DNA of 64,000 bases from Nanosynbacter sp900555675 (GCF_022828245.2 NZ_CP157587.1:558001-622000); one strand, 5' to 3'; counted from the stretch's first letter, positions 41,955 to 51,255 are shown. Program-made: numbers and translations. Notes: generated from the sequence alone by a model not told the origin.

Positions 41955-43733
41955 ATGCGTGTTTCAGACCAGACAATCGAGAGCATTCTGAAACAAGGTG
42001 GGGTTGTTGATGAGCCGCAGCTTGCTGATTTGAAATTGATCGCTGAACGGTCGAAGCAAACATTGCAAGAAACAGCTATTGAACAAAAAGTCATTTCTGA
42101 GGAAGATTTGACAAAGTTGATCGGCGATTACATCGGCGTGCCTTTCGTGCGAATTGAGCCAAAGGATATTCCCGAAGATGTGTTGAAACGAATTCCTGAA
42201 CATATCGCGCGCCAGTATAATGTTGTGCTTTTTGAGAAAAATGAGGACGACAGCTTGTCGCTTGCGATGGAAGACCCAGACGACGTGCAGGCGTTGAACT
42301 TTATTCAGAAAGAAATTGGCTACAACACTAAGGTTTTCCTAGCGACAAAAAGCAACATTTTGGACTGTTTGGAAAATTATCGCGGTAATATCAATGCCGA
42401 GCTTGACGAAGTTATTGCGGTACAAAAAGACGCTTCTGCCGAAGACCAAAACGTTAGCCAAGATGATTTTGCGGAAAATTCACCAATTGCCCAAACTGTT
42501 AATTTGTTGCTGGAATATGCCATAAAATCCAACGCTTCCGACATTCACATTGAGCCGCGCGAGGATTACGTTCAGGTTCGTTACCGAATTGACGGTGTTT
42601 TGAAGGAAGTTAACAAATTGCCACGAAACGTTCACGGCGCTTTGGTGAGCCGCATTAAAATCCTCTCCAATCTGAAAATTGACGAACGCCGCGTGCCGCA
42701 GGACGGTCGATTTAAGATAAAAGTTTCAGGAAAACAATACGCGCTTCGCGTTTCGACATTGCCAATCGCTGACGGCGAAAAAGTGGTCATGCGTATCTTG
42801 GACGAATCGAACCAGGCTGTTAAACTGGATCAGCTTGGCTATTGGGGTCTGTCGCTCGCAACGGTAAAGGATGCAATGGCCCAGCCGAACGGAATGATCC
42901 TGGTGACTGGACCAACTGGATCGGGAAAATCGACCAGCTTGTTCAGCGTCTTGTCGGAACTCAATACTCCAGATGTCAATATTTCCACAATTGAAGACCC
43001 GGTAGAATATAAAATCCCAGGAGTCAATCAAACCCAGACCAACGCCAAAGCCGGGATGACTTTCGCTTCAGGACTAAGGGCGTTACTTCGCCAAGACCCA
43101 AACATCATCATGGTCGGAGAAATCCGCGACGGCGAAACCGCAAACCTTGGCGTTCAAGCAGCACTGACCGGACACTTAGTGTTCTCTACTCTGCACACAA
43201 ATAATGCTGCAACATGTTTGCCGCGTTTGCTAGATATGGGAATTGAGCCATTTTTGATCGCTTCAACCGTGAAGGCGGTGATTGGACAGCGGCTAGTTAG
43301 GCGCCTGTGCATGAACTGCCGCCAAGAATATACTCCAAACGAAGAAGAAATAAAGTATATCACCGAAATGTTTAAGATAAATACAGAGTCGATTAAAAAA
43401 ATTCACAATCTCGAAGAGCAAGCTTTTGAGGATAAAATTGGTGGCGACACGCCCATGGGGTCAACAGATTTAGGAATTGAACACTTATGGAAGCCAAACC
43501 CAGAAGGTTGCGACGAGTGCGGACATAACGGATTCAAGGGTCGCGTTGGCATTTACGAGGTTCTTGGCATTTCCATCCCTATCCAAAAAATGATTACCGC
43601 CAACGCCACCAGCAACGATATTCAAGATCAAGCGATTTCCGAAGGCATGGTGACAATGCAGATGGACGGACTTATTAAATCACTGCGCGGGATCACCACC
43701 GTGGACGAAGTTTTGAGGGCAACAAGGGAGTAA
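41955..43733 (+). CDS. pilB: Type IV pilus assembly ATPase PilB
   Basis: 592 aa. Hexameric motor that drives pilus extension. N-terminal MshEN domain (about residues 5-140), then the GspE ATPase: Asp box SDIHIEPREDYVQVRYRID (about 196), Walker A GPTGSGKSTS (about 323), Walker B MVGEIRDGETA (about 385), His box TGHLVFSTLHTN (about 404). Zinc site CMNCRQ and CDECGHNGFKGR present, with a longer than usual insert between. First gene of pilB-pilC. No retraction ATPase PilT is seen in the window. Confidence 0.96.
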   Translation: MRVSDQTIESILKQGGVVDEPQLADLKLIAERSKQTLQETAIEQKVISEEDLTKLIGDYIGVPFVRIEPKDIPEDVLKRIPEHIARQYNVVLFEKNEDDSLSLAMEDPDDVQALNFIQKEIGYNTKVFLATKSNILDCLENYRGNINAELDEVIAVQKDASAEDQNVSQDDFAENSPIAQTVNLLLEYAIKSNASDIHIEPREDYVQVRYRIDGVLKEVNKLPRNVHGALVSRIKILSNLKIDERRVPQDGRFKIKVSGKQYALRVSTLPIADGEKVVMRILDESNQAVKLDQLGYWGLSLATVKDAMAQPNGMILVTGPTGSGKSTSLFSVLSELNTPDVNISTIEDPVEYKIPGVNQTQTNAKAGMTFASGLRALLRQDPNIIMVGEIRDGETANLGVQAALTGHLVFSTLHTNNAATCLPRLLDMGIEPFLIASTVKAVIGQRLVRRLCMNCRQEYTPNEEEIKYITEMFKINTESIKKIHNLEEQAFEDKIGGDTPMGSTDLGIEHLWKPNPEGCDECGHNGFKGRVGIYEVLGISIPIQKMITANATSNDIQDQAISEGMVTMQMDGLIKSLRGITTVDEVLRATRE

Positions 43734-43737
43734 CATT

Positions 43738-44964
43738 ATGCCAATTTTTGAATATTTGCTTGTCAATAAAAAGAAAGAGACCGTCTCTTCAACGATTGAA
43801 GCAGCCGACAAACTGTCTGCCATTAACAATTTGAGGTCACGCGGACAATTGATAAAAATTGAAGAAAAAGGCGCAAAAAAAGAGCTTAGTTTTTCTTTCG
43901 GCAAGAAAAAGAAAGGTGCTAAGACTGAAGAATTGGTGATGTTTACTCGCCAATTAAGTGCCATGGTTTCAGCTGGCGTTCCTATTCTTCGTTCCCTTAA
44001 CTCTATGGCAAAACACGCCGAAAGCGCCAATTTTCGAGACACGATCAACGCCGTGATTAAAGATATTGAAGGCGGTATGTCTTTCGCGGATGCCCTGAGC
44101 AAACACCCAGAAACCTTCAATGATATTTACGTGAACATGGTTGCTGCGGGTGAAACTGGAGGTATTTTGGACGATATTTTAAAGCGTCTAGCCCTACAAC
44201 AAGAAAAAAACTCATCCATGAAGAAAAAAATTAAAGGCGCCATGACATACCCGATCGTACTTTTAATTATTACGATTATTGCATTCTTTATCCTAATGAT
44301 CTTCATTATTCCGGTTATCGGCAAAACCATTAAAGATATGGGCGGACCTGACGCTAAACTACCAATGCTTACTGAGATTATGCTCGGAATTAGCGATTTT
44401 GTAGTGTCATTTTGGTATATAATCATTCCAATATTTGCCGGAAGTATTTGGCTATTAATTCGCTATATTAAAACTCCAAAAGGTCGCGTAAAATTTCACA
44501 ATATCATCATCAAAGTTCCAGCTGTCGGTCCAATTGTTAAAAAGGTGGCAATCGCCCGCTTTACCCGAACCTTCTCCGCTCTCATCGGCGCGGGCGTGGC
44601 TGTGCTTGAAGCGCTGGACGTAACTTCGCGTGCCGTCGGAAATGTCGCATACGAAAAATCCCTAAAAGAAGCCACCAGGCGAGTCCAAAACGGTGAAGTT
44701 TTATCAAAAATTATCGCAGAGCAGGACGATTTATATCCGCCAATCGTAGCACAGATGTTGTCTGTCGGTGAAGAAACTGGACAAACAGACAAAGTTCTGG
44801 TTAAAGTCGCTGACTTTTACGAGGAAGAAGTTGATACCGCGATTGACGGCGTTAGCTCTATTATCGAGCCAGTAATGATCGTTGCTATGGGTATTGTTAT
44901 TGCCCTGGTGGCGGTTAGTGTTATGGGTCCAATTACAAGCATGGCGGGTCAAGTTAAGGAATAA
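43738..44964 (+). CDS. pilC: Type IV pilus inner-membrane platform protein PilC
   Basis: 408 aa. Two T2SSF domains (about residues 70-195 and 275-400), each followed by membrane helices, three in total. The first has LVMFTRQLSAMVSAGVPILR and the second RFTRTFSALIGAGVAVLEAL. Couples the PilB motor to pilin polymerisation. AGGGAG precedes ATG 43738, 4 nt after pilB. Confidence 0.96.
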   Translation: MPIFEYLLVNKKKETVSSTIEAADKLSAINNLRSRGQLIKIEEKGAKKELSFSFGKKKKGAKTEELVMFTRQLSAMVSAGVPILRSLNSMAKHAESANFRDTINAVIKDIEGGMSFADALSKHPETFNDIYVNMVAAGETGGILDDILKRLALQQEKNSSMKKKIKGAMTYPIVLLIITIIAFFILMIFIIPVIGKTIKDMGGPDAKLPMLTEIMLGISDFVVSFWYIIIPIFAGSIWLLIRYIKTPKGRVKFHNIIIKVPAVGPIVKKVAIARFTRTFSALIGAGVAVLEALDVTSRAVGNVAYEKSLKEATRRVQNGEVLSKIIAEQDDLYPPIVAQMLSVGEETGQTDKVLVKVADFYEEEVDTAIDGVSSIIEPVMIVAMGIVIALVAVSVMGPITSMAGQVKE

Positions 44965-44987
44965 TAGTTTTTCAAAAAAGCTTATGT

Positions 44988-44993
44988 TATAAT
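44988..44993 (+). promoter_or_regulatory. -10 box (TATAAT) of the pilM operon
   Basis: Predicted start near 45000, leader of about 22 nt with AGGTGG before GTG 45022. Confidence 0.55.
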
Positions 44994-45021
44994 ACCGATA
45001 TATAGGTGGGAAAATAATAAC

Positions 45022-46074
45022 GTGTCGAGCATATTTTATAGAAAAAAACCAATCATCGGCCTAGATATCAGCCGAACAAGCATAAAAGTAATGTCGATTG
45101 ATAGAAATCGGATGCTAGTTCATGGGTATGGATCGATTAACCTCGATTCTCAAAAAAGCGACGGAAATTCTGCAGACAACACTGAATATTTGGCGCAGAA
45201 TATCAAAACGTTATTGAAGAAAAACGTCGTAGGACAGATCAATAGCAATCGCGTAGCGCTGGGCATACCAACCAACCGAACATTTTCGCGGACATTTAGC
45301 CTGCCCGTGAAAGAGGAGAGCAATATTCGCAGTGCGGTAAATTTGGAAGCCGAACAATACATTCCAGCACCCCTAGATTCTCTTTATTTGGACTATCGAA
45401 TTATCAATCGTACGAAAGATGAACTTAGTGTTCTGATGTGTGCCACACCGAAGAAAATGATCGACAGCATGTTAGATGCCACAAAACAATGCGGCCTGGA
45501 AGTTGCAATAATTGAGCCGAACATCAGCGCAATCGCTAGACTTCTGAAGCGCACAGAAGAAGGAATGCTTCCTACTGTTATCGTCGATATAGGCACATCA
45601 ACTACAGATATCGCGATTCTAGATTCTGACATACGAGTGACTGGCGGCCTAAATGTTGGCGGCTATTCGCTCACCTTAAATTTAGCTAAAAAAATGAATG
45701 TACCAATTGAGACAGCTCATCAATTTAAGGTATTAAACGGATTAAATCCCGGCCCAAGGCAAGCCAGAATAGCAGGAGCTTTACACCCAAGCTTAGAAAA
45801 AATGACCAACGAAGTTAAGCGCGTTATGCGATACTACACCGACCGCTTTCCTAATGAGAAAAAAATCGAGCAAGTTCTCATAGTTGGTGGCGGCGGTAAT
45901 CTTCCAGGAATCGGTGATTTTTTCACAAACGAACTATTAATGCCAGCGCGCGTGGCAAGTCCGTGGCAAATGCTCAATTTCGATGGGCTAGAGCAACCAG
46001 CAAAACAGCTTCGCTCCCAGCTATCACCAGTTGCGGGACTAGCCTTAATCAAGCAGGAGGATATTTATGATTAA
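45022..46074 (+). CDS. pilM: Type IV pilus assembly protein PilM
   Basis: 350 aa. Actin-like ATPase ring on the cytoplasmic side of the pilus base. GLDISRTSIKVMSIDR (about residues 13-28), VNLEAEQYIPAPLDSLYLDY (about 99-118), VDIGTSTTDIAIL (about 190), VLIVGGGGNLPGI (about 288). Starts at GTG 45022. Its end overlaps pilN by 8 nt, and it contains the pilN ribosome binding site AGGAGG. Confidence 0.94.
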   Translation: MSSIFYRKKPIIGLDISRTSIKVMSIDRNRMLVHGYGSINLDSQKSDGNSADNTEYLAQNIKTLLKKNVVGQINSNRVALGIPTNRTFSRTFSLPVKEESNIRSAVNLEAEQYIPAPLDSLYLDYRIINRTKDELSVLMCATPKKMIDSMLDATKQCGLEVAIIEPNISAIARLLKRTEEGMLPTVIVDIGTSTTDIAILDSDIRVTGGLNVGGYSLTLNLAKKMNVPIETAHQFKVLNGLNPGPRQARIAGALHPSLEKMTNEVKRVMRYYTDRFPNEKKIEQVLIVGGGGNLPGIGDFFTNELLMPARVASPWQMLNFDGLEQPAKQLRSQLSPVAGLALIKQEDIYD

Positions 46075-46642
46075 CCTTCTCCCTCCTCAAGAAAAAAAGC
46101 AAATCAGCGCCGGACGAGTAAATGTCATCTTAAGACGATACTGCATCATATCATTGATATTTGCAGGTTTGTTATTCTTAACTATTGGCGGATTTTATCT
46201 ATTCTTAGAAAATAGCCGCACCTCAGCTCAAGCTAACATTGACGAAGGAAACGCCAAACTTGCTCAATACCAATCGACGCAAAAAGAAGTTAGCGAGTTT
46301 AAGAAAGACCTTGATTCAGCTAAAGTAATCATTAACAGCGAAGCTCATTACTCTACAATTATCCCAAAAATTGCACAATATATACCATCAGGTATGGTTT
46401 TAGACTCTCTGACGCTAGACACTTCAGCATTAGATAAACCATTGTCATTAACAGCTCTCGGAAAGAACAAGGATGACGCTATCCGAATAAAAACTAGCTT
46501 AGAAAAATCAGAGATATTTAGTGACGTTCACTTAGAGACCGTCGTTTATAGCGATGGAAACCAATCATCAGACAAGCCTGCGGATTATCCAATTACTATA
46601 ACAATTAGCGTTACACCAAAGCCAGAGGTCTTAAAACAATGA
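46067..46642 (+). CDS. pilN: Type IV pilus alignment protein PilN
   Basis: 191 aa. The N-terminal INLLPPQEKKQ motif is the conserved tail that inserts into PilM. One membrane segment (about residues 28-48), a coiled coil (about 55-95), then a ferredoxin-like domain. Overlaps pilM by 8 nt and pilO by 4 nt (ATGA). Confidence 0.92.
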   Translation: MINLLPPQEKKQISAGRVNVILRRYCIISLIFAGLLFLTIGGFYLFLENSRTSAQANIDEGNAKLAQYQSTQKEVSEFKKDLDSAKVIINSEAHYSTIIPKIAQYIPSGMVLDSLTLDTSALDKPLSLTALGKNKDDAIRIKTSLEKSEIFSDVHLETVVYSDGNQSSDKPADYPITITISVTPKPEVLKQ

Positions 46643-47232
46643 AAAAAGTTCTAAATGCCAGTATCGCGCGAATTGTCCTGTCGTTATTATTGCTCATAAT
46701 ATTGTCAGCAATGGTAGGACTAGTTATTTTCGCCTATTCATTCCTAAGTAAAACATCAGAAGAAGTCGGAAAAATGCAGACCGAAGCAACTGCAGTTGAT
46801 GCAAAAATACAAAGTTTGCTAGCGTCAAAATCTCAGCTCGACCGCAATTCCGACACAGTTAAAAAAGCAAAGAATATCGTCTCAGAATCGAAACTTTATC
46901 AATATCAGAATCAGATTATTAAGGATTTAAATACCTACGCTGACCGCGCTGGCATTCCGATTAAAGCTTTCTCTTTCCAAAACGAACCAACAACTTCCGC
47001 TAAGACAACGAAACCTAGCAAGCAAACATCCGCCAGCCCCGCTGGGGTGAAAAGTACTTTCGTATCAATTCAATTGGGAGATCCTATAGATTACACGAAA
47101 TTCCTGCATTTCCTTAGTCTTATTGAAAAAAATGTCACTCGAATGCAGCTTTCAGGCGTGTCAATTTCCAGAGGCGCAAATAATCATGAAATATCAATCC
47201 AATCACTTGAAGTAAAGGTTTATACACGATGA
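46639..47232 (+). CDS. pilO: Type IV pilus alignment protein PilO
   Basis: 197 aa. One N-terminal membrane segment (about residues 12-36), a coiled coil (about 40-80), and a C-terminal ferredoxin-like domain with FVSIQLGDPIDYTKFLHFL (about 135-153). Pairs with PilN in the inner-membrane frame. Assigned by topology, size and order. Confidence 0.87.
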   Translation: MKKVLNASIARIVLSLLLLIILSAMVGLVIFAYSFLSKTSEEVGKMQTEATAVDAKIQSLLASKSQLDRNSDTVKKAKNIVSESKLYQYQNQIIKDLNTYADRAGIPIKAFSFQNEPTTSAKTTKPSKQTSASPAGVKSTFVSIQLGDPIDYTKFLHFLSLIEKNVTRMQLSGVSISRGANNHEISIQSLEVKVYTR

Positions 47233-47513
47233 GTCCATCAATATCAGAACAGCTCGAGCCAATCGTAAAATCACTGTCCAAATTCCTGTGGCGATTTCAT
47301 GTGATAATATATAGCGTTGTCGTAATCGGAGGCGTAGCAATCGCGATATTTCTTTTGAGCGGACTTTTAGCAGTTCCTACCGAAGAGCCACAAACTGCAT
47401 CAATAAGTTTTGATAAAAAAACTATGCAAATTATTAAAGACTTCCGACCGTCAACTTCAGCAAACGACTCATTTAGTCTGCCGGCTGGTCGCTCCAATCC
47501 ATTTGCCGAATAG
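47229..47513 (+). CDS. Small PilP-like inner-membrane pilus protein
   Basis: 94 aa. One membrane segment (about residues 24-47) and a short outer tail ending RSNPFAE, reminiscent of the Asp/Asn-Pro-Phe motif near the N-terminus of PilP and GspC-type proteins. The HR/beta-domain of real PilP, which contacts the secretin, is missing, in line with an organism without an outer-membrane secretin. Overlaps pilO by 4 nt (ATGA). Confidence 0.7.
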   Translation: MSPSISEQLEPIVKSLSKFLWRFHVIIYSVVVIGGVAIAIFLLSGLLAVPTEEPQTASISFDKKTMQIIKDFRPSTSANDSFSLPAGRSNPFAE

Positions 47514-47525
47514 AACGTAACCGTT

Positions 47526-47531
47526 TATAAT
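47526..47531 (+). promoter_or_regulatory. -10 box (TATAAT) of the PRC-barrel gene, leaderless arrangement
   Basis: 6 nt before ATG 47538. Confidence 0.6.
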
Positions 47532-47537
47532 ATAGTT

Positions 47538-48125
47538 ATGCTTATATCCGCAGATCGCTTCCTTGATATTCCCGTCATGAGTCTTCAGACGGGCTCCGAA
47601 CTGGCGCGAACATCGCGGGAAATCATCAATCCGAAGAATCTATCTATAATAGCATATGAACTTGAAGGGCGACTTTTGGACCAGCACCCTAGCCTGCTTC
47701 GCATCGATGACGTCAGAGAAATCGGACCACTCGGTATGATTATCGATTCAACCGACGAGATTATTGGCATTGATGATGTGATTACTATAAAAGAAATTTA
47801 TGACATCAATTTTACACTAAAAGACAAGTTGGTTATTGATGAAAAAAATAAGAAAATCGGAAAAGTTATCGGCTACACTTTGGCAGCTGGGAATTTTATT
47901 ATACAGCAGCTTCGAATTCGGCGACCGTTCTTGAAAAGCTTTGGTGATACAGAGCTACTTATTCATCGTTCTCAGATTATAAAAGTAACCGATGATAAAA
48001 TCGTTGTAAAATCAGCAACCATCTCGCACATAGCCGAAAAAACACCTATTCCGCAGATAAATTCATACGAAAATCCATTCCGCAAGCAGCCTCGTCCACA
48101 ACCAGAATCTACAAAAGTTGATTAA
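47538..48125 (+). CDS. Two-domain PRC-barrel-like protein
   Basis: 195 aa, soluble. Two beta-rich halves with the PRC look: DIPVMSLQTGSELART (about residue 10) and KLVIDEKNKKIGKVIGYTL (about 97-115). A C-terminal tail rich in Pro and Gln (about 170-195). PRC barrels serve as protein or RNA adaptors (for instance RimM). The gene lies directly after the pilus genes but has its own promoter, so a pilus role is only suggested. Stops converge with recX sharing TTAA. Confidence 0.72.
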   Translation: MLISADRFLDIPVMSLQTGSELARTSREIINPKNLSIIAYELEGRLLDQHPSLLRIDDVREIGPLGMIIDSTDEIIGIDDVITIKEIYDINFTLKDKLVIDEKNKKIGKVIGYTLAAGNFIIQQLRIRRPFLKSFGDTELLIHRSQIIKVTDDKIVVKSATISHIAEKTPIPQINSYENPFRKQPRPQPESTKVD

Positions 48126-48775
48126 TCTTTTGGGTTTTCAAGAGCCTTCTTAATGTCGTCGTAAGAAAAACCCTGCCTAGCCAAATATTGCATTAACTTC
48201 TGCTGATCGCTATATCGATAACGTTTTTTAGCGATAATCTTCCGCAACTCCTCGTCATCAGAGCGAATATTCTCTTTAACTAACGACTCAATCGTTGCAT
48301 TATCAATCCCCTTTTGCGCCAGCTCCAACTTCAAACGACGAATACTAGCACCTTTTTTCATGAACCGCTGCTCAAACCAAAATCGAGCAAATTTTTCATC
48401 GTCCAAATATTTTTTCTCAATAAGACGATCCAAGACGCGCTCAGCAATCTCCGGCTTCACTCCGGGATGCTCAATAATTTTTCCAGTTTTCGCCGAACGT
48501 CGACGAGTGGCTAGCGTTTTCCGACACAAATAATCGCGCACTTCTTTGATGGCTCGCGGACGTATTAAGCAGTATTCTATAGACCTAGCATACAACTTAC
48601 CAAACTGGCTATCGTCTTCTAGTTTCGAAATTTCCTCTTCCGTATATTCGCGACCGATCTTAATGCCTAGCTCGCCGACCTGAAATACGTCCAAGCTAAA
48701 ACGATATTTCCCGTCAACACTTACATTGACACGATTTTTATCACGAGCCTGAAGAGAAATATCGGTGATTTTCAT
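48122..48775 (-). CDS. recX: RecX-like regulator of RecA
   Basis: 217 aa. Helical three-repeat protein that binds inside the RecA filament and limits its activity. ALENPKD C-terminus, and repeats around SIEYCLIRPRAIKEVRDYL (about residues 65-83), ERVLDRLIEKKYLDDEKFA (about 112-130) and KGIDNATIESLV (about 160). The N-terminal 55 residues are an extra beta-rich extension seen in longer RecX forms. It follows recA by 11 nt. Confidence 0.9.
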   Translation of the reverse strand: MKITDISLQARDKNRVNVSVDGKYRFSLDVFQVGELGIKIGREYTEEEISKLEDDSQFGKLYARSIEYCLIRPRAIKEVRDYLCRKTLATRRRSAKTGKIIEHPGVKPEIAERVLDRLIEKKYLDDEKFARFWFEQRFMKKGASIRRLKLELAQKGIDNATIESLVKENIRSDDEELRKIIAKKRYRYSDQQKLMQYLARQGFSYDDIKKALENPKD

Positions 48776-48786
48776 CTATATATGAA

Positions 48787-49842
48787 TTAACTTTCCGCTT
48801 CCTTAACTTTATCACGTACTTTCTGATCAATTTCCGCCAGAACCTCAGGATTTTCCTTCAAGTAAGTCTTCGTTTTATCGCGCCCCTGACCAATCGTTTC
48901 GCCGTTATATTTATAAAACGCACCCGACTTTTCAACTATACCGTGCGTTGCCGCCAAGTCCAGAATGTCGCCAGTTTTACTAATTCCCTCGTTATACATA
49001 ATGTCAAATTCAGCCACGCGGAACGGCGGTGCAATCTTATTCTTCACGACCTTAATTTTCGTGCGGTTACCAATAATATCATCGCCAACTTTGATCTGAC
49101 CAATTCGACGAATGTCAATTCGCTGCGACGCGTAAAATTTCAACGCATTACCGCCAGTTGTCGTTTCAGGATTACCAAACATCACGCCAATTTTCATACG
49201 AATCTGATTGATAAAGATCACCGTGGCTTTTGACTTATTGATAATTCCCGTCAATTTACGTAGAGCCTGGCTCATTAATCGAGCCTGAAGACCCATGTGA
49301 GAATCACCCATATCGCCATCAATTTCAGCCTGTGGTGTCAAGGCAGCCACCGAGTCGACTATCACCAAATCCACCGCGTTCGAACGAACTAGCGTCTCCG
49401 TAATCTCTAATGCTTGCTCACCGTTATCTGGCTGAGAAACCAACAAATTTTCCGTGTCCACGCCCAGACGCTTAGCGTATGCTGGATCAAGCGCGTGCTC
49501 GGCATCAATAAACGCCGCCGTTCCGCCCTGCTTCTGAATTTCTGCAATAGCGTGAAGCGTTAATGTTGTCTTACCTGAGCTTTCCGGACCATAGATTTCT
49601 ATGATACGACCCTTTGGATATCCGCCACCGAGTGCCAAATCCAAGCTCAAAGCACCAGAAGGAATTACTTCAACATCAACTTTATGAGCCTCGCCCAATT
49701 TCATAATCGATCCGTCGCCAAACTGCTTGGTGATTTGATCCATCGCTAAACCAAGCGCCTTAAGTTTGCCTTCATCAACTTTTTTATCCGATGCCTGACT
49801 TGACTTTTCTGGATTTACTGTTTTACTGTCTGATTTTGCCAT
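48787..49842 (-). CDS. recA: Recombinase RecA
   Basis: 351 aa, normal length. Walker A GPESSGKTT (85-93), Walker B LVIVDSVAAL (about 159), loop L1 EIDGDMGDSHMGLQARLMSQ (about 171-190), loop L2 GVMFGNPETTTGGNALKF (about 215). Needed for homologous recombination and for integrating DNA taken up through ComEC. ATG 49842 has AAGGAGG upstream; the -10 box at 49870-49875 gives a leader of about 20 nt. No LexA box was recognised. Confidence 0.98.
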   Translation of the reverse strand: MAKSDSKTVNPEKSSQASDKKVDEGKLKALGLAMDQITKQFGDGSIMKLGEAHKVDVEVIPSGALSLDLALGGGYPKGRIIEIYGPESSGKTTLTLHAIAEIQKQGGTAAFIDAEHALDPAYAKRLGVDTENLLVSQPDNGEQALEITETLVRSNAVDLVIVDSVAALTPQAEIDGDMGDSHMGLQARLMSQALRKLTGIINKSKATVIFINQIRMKIGVMFGNPETTTGGNALKFYASQRIDIRRIGQIKVGDDIIGNRTKIKVVKNKIAPPFRVAEFDIMYNEGISKTGDILDLAATHGIVEKSGAFYKYNGETIGQGRDKTKTYLKENPEVLAEIDQKVRDKVKEAES

Positions 49843-49869
49843 AGCATTCCCTCCTTAGTTACTTCCTTT

Positions 49870-49875
49870 ATTATA
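49870..49875 (-). promoter_or_regulatory. -10 box (TATAAT) of recA-recX
   Basis: 27 nt before ATG 49842. recA keeps a Shine-Dalgarno leader. Confidence 0.6.
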
Positions 49876-49896
49876 CCGATTTGTTGCAAGATTTGC

Positions 49897-49902
49897 TATA
49901 AT
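49897..49902 (+). promoter_or_regulatory. -10 box (TATAAT) of the pilin gene at 49910, leaderless arrangement
   Basis: 7 nt before ATG 49910. Confidence 0.6.
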
Positions 49903-49909
49903 TACATTC

Positions 49910-50302
49910 ATGAATAAGCGAAACGGTTTCACTATTATTGAACTTTTGGTTGTAGCGACTTTCTTGATTATCATCGCAATCTTAGGTTTCTCACAATATA
50001 CAAAATTGACCAACGAATCAAACAATGCCAAAAAACGCACCGCGATTAACGCCATGCATTATAGCCTGGAAGAAGGTTTTTACGTTAAAAATGGCTATTA
50101 CCCAGAGAAGTTAGAAGAAGGCACGCTTCCGACTATGGATCCCGCGTTGCTGAAAGACCCGCAAGGTAAGAAAATTGGCGAAAAAGACAGCAGTTACCGC
50201 TATGAATCTTCAAATTGTAATGACGGAAAATGTAAGTCATACAAACTTGTTGCGACGCTTGTCAATGAAGATGACTACGTAAAAGAAAGTCGCCATAAAT
50301 AA
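49910..50302 (+). CDS. Type IV pilin-like protein
   Basis: 130 aa. Very short leader MNKRNG, then FTIIELLVVATFLIIIAILG (about residues 7-26) with Glu5. The globular part holds a cysteine pair in SSNCNDGKCKSY (about 105) and NAMHYSLEEGFYVKNGYYP, typical of major pilins with an alpha-beta loop. It stands alone between recA and a PH-domain gene with its own promoter. Confidence 0.92.
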   Translation: MNKRNGFTIIELLVVATFLIIIAILGFSQYTKLTNESNNAKKRTAINAMHYSLEEGFYVKNGYYPEKLEEGTLPTMDPALLKDPQGKKIGEKDSSYRYESSNCNDGKCKSYKLVATLVNEDDYVKESRHK

Positions 50303-50306
50303 TTAG

Positions 50307-51143
50307 CTAATCATCACAAACAGGACGGCCATTCTTAAAGTCTTCAATGGCATTATTGATTATCGCAATTTGCTTGCGTGGATTTGCCACAAAATGAAAT
50401 ATATATGTTGTTTCCTCGCCTTCGGTACTGAGACGAATCGTGCCATAATTGAAAAGAGTCTGAATAATTCCAGATTGGAGGAAGCTTGCATCTTCAATAC
50501 TGCCTAAGCTCACCGTTTGCTCGTGCCTATAAAATAAGCTACCCTGGATTTCCTGAATTACACTTTCGTTGGTCATGTAAAAATGATTTTGCAAATATAT
50601 CCACAAGGACATCGCACCGCCAAGCGCCACCAACCCAATAAGCAACATCGCCACGCCAAACACATCGGTCAGCGAAGGCATCGGCGAAATAATTGCGTCA
50701 CGAGCAATTGACGGATAAAACATCACAAACACCATGATCATCACCACCAAGAAAACCGAAATTCCTGTCGGGATTAGCATGCCAATCGGATGGCGTTTAA
50801 TATCCAAAATAATATATTCACCTTCACTCAAATTGAGATTCGGGTATTGCTGAACTGATTTTTCGTGTTTTTGTTTCAGGTCGTCACTAATAGTAAACGG
50901 CTTCGGGTCAATATCTCGCGCAACATGTACGACTTGCGGTTCATTAGCATACTGACTACGCAATCGCGGATCAAAATTCTCCCCATCAATAATTTTCGGT
51001 CTTGCCGTCACATAAGAATTCGTCTGCGCCACAACCGGAGCTGGACGACCAGTCTGTGGCGGATGATGATATAGTGGTCGACCATCAGCATCATACGCAA
51101 CAGGCTGCGTTAAATCTTCTGACGAGGATGTTTGTGGATTCAT
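50307..51143 (-). CDS. Membrane protein with bacterial PH domain
   Basis: 278 aa. Disordered Pro/Gln-rich N-terminus (1-95), two membrane segments (about residues 123-147 and 168-190), then a bPH_2-type domain (about 190-270) with NHFYMTNESVIQEIQGSLFY and GSIEDASFLQSGIIQTLFNY. Function unknown; such proteins are membrane-associated and sometimes linked to stress. Predicted leaderless: -10 box 6 nt before ATG. Confidence 0.85.
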   Translation of the reverse strand: MNPQTSSSEDLTQPVAYDADGRPLYHHPPQTGRPAPVVAQTNSYVTARPKIIDGENFDPRLRSQYANEPQVVHVARDIDPKPFTISDDLKQKHEKSVQQYPNLNLSEGEYIILDIKRHPIGMLIPTGISVFLVVMIMVFVMFYPSIARDAIISPMPSLTDVFGVAMLLIGLVALGGAMSLWIYLQNHFYMTNESVIQEIQGSLFYRHEQTVSLGSIEDASFLQSGIIQTLFNYGTIRLSTEGEETTYIFHFVANPRKQIAIINNAIEDFKNGRPVCDD

Positions 51144-51145
51144 GC

Positions 51146-51193
51146 CTATATTATAACACGACAGAACTTAAGATAGCCTTGTTTTTTGCCCAT
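51146..51193 (-). CDS. Possible 15-aa leader peptide upstream of the PH-domain gene
   Basis: ATG 51193 with AGGAG 5 nt upstream and 15 sense codons (MGKKQGYLKFCRVII) ending in TAG three bases before the PH gene. The -10 box of the PH gene lies inside its last codons. Too short for statistical support; it may be chance. Confidence 0.22.
   Translation of the reverse strand: MGKKQGYLKFCRVII
51150..51155 (-). promoter_or_regulatory. -10 box (TATAAT) of the PH-domain gene, leaderless arrangement
   Basis: 6 nt before ATG 51143. Confidence 0.6.
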
Positions 51194-51255
51194 GACTGCT
51201 CCTAGTTAAGTTTGTCTGGTTTTGTTAAAACACAAAAAGCCGAAGAATACGATAA

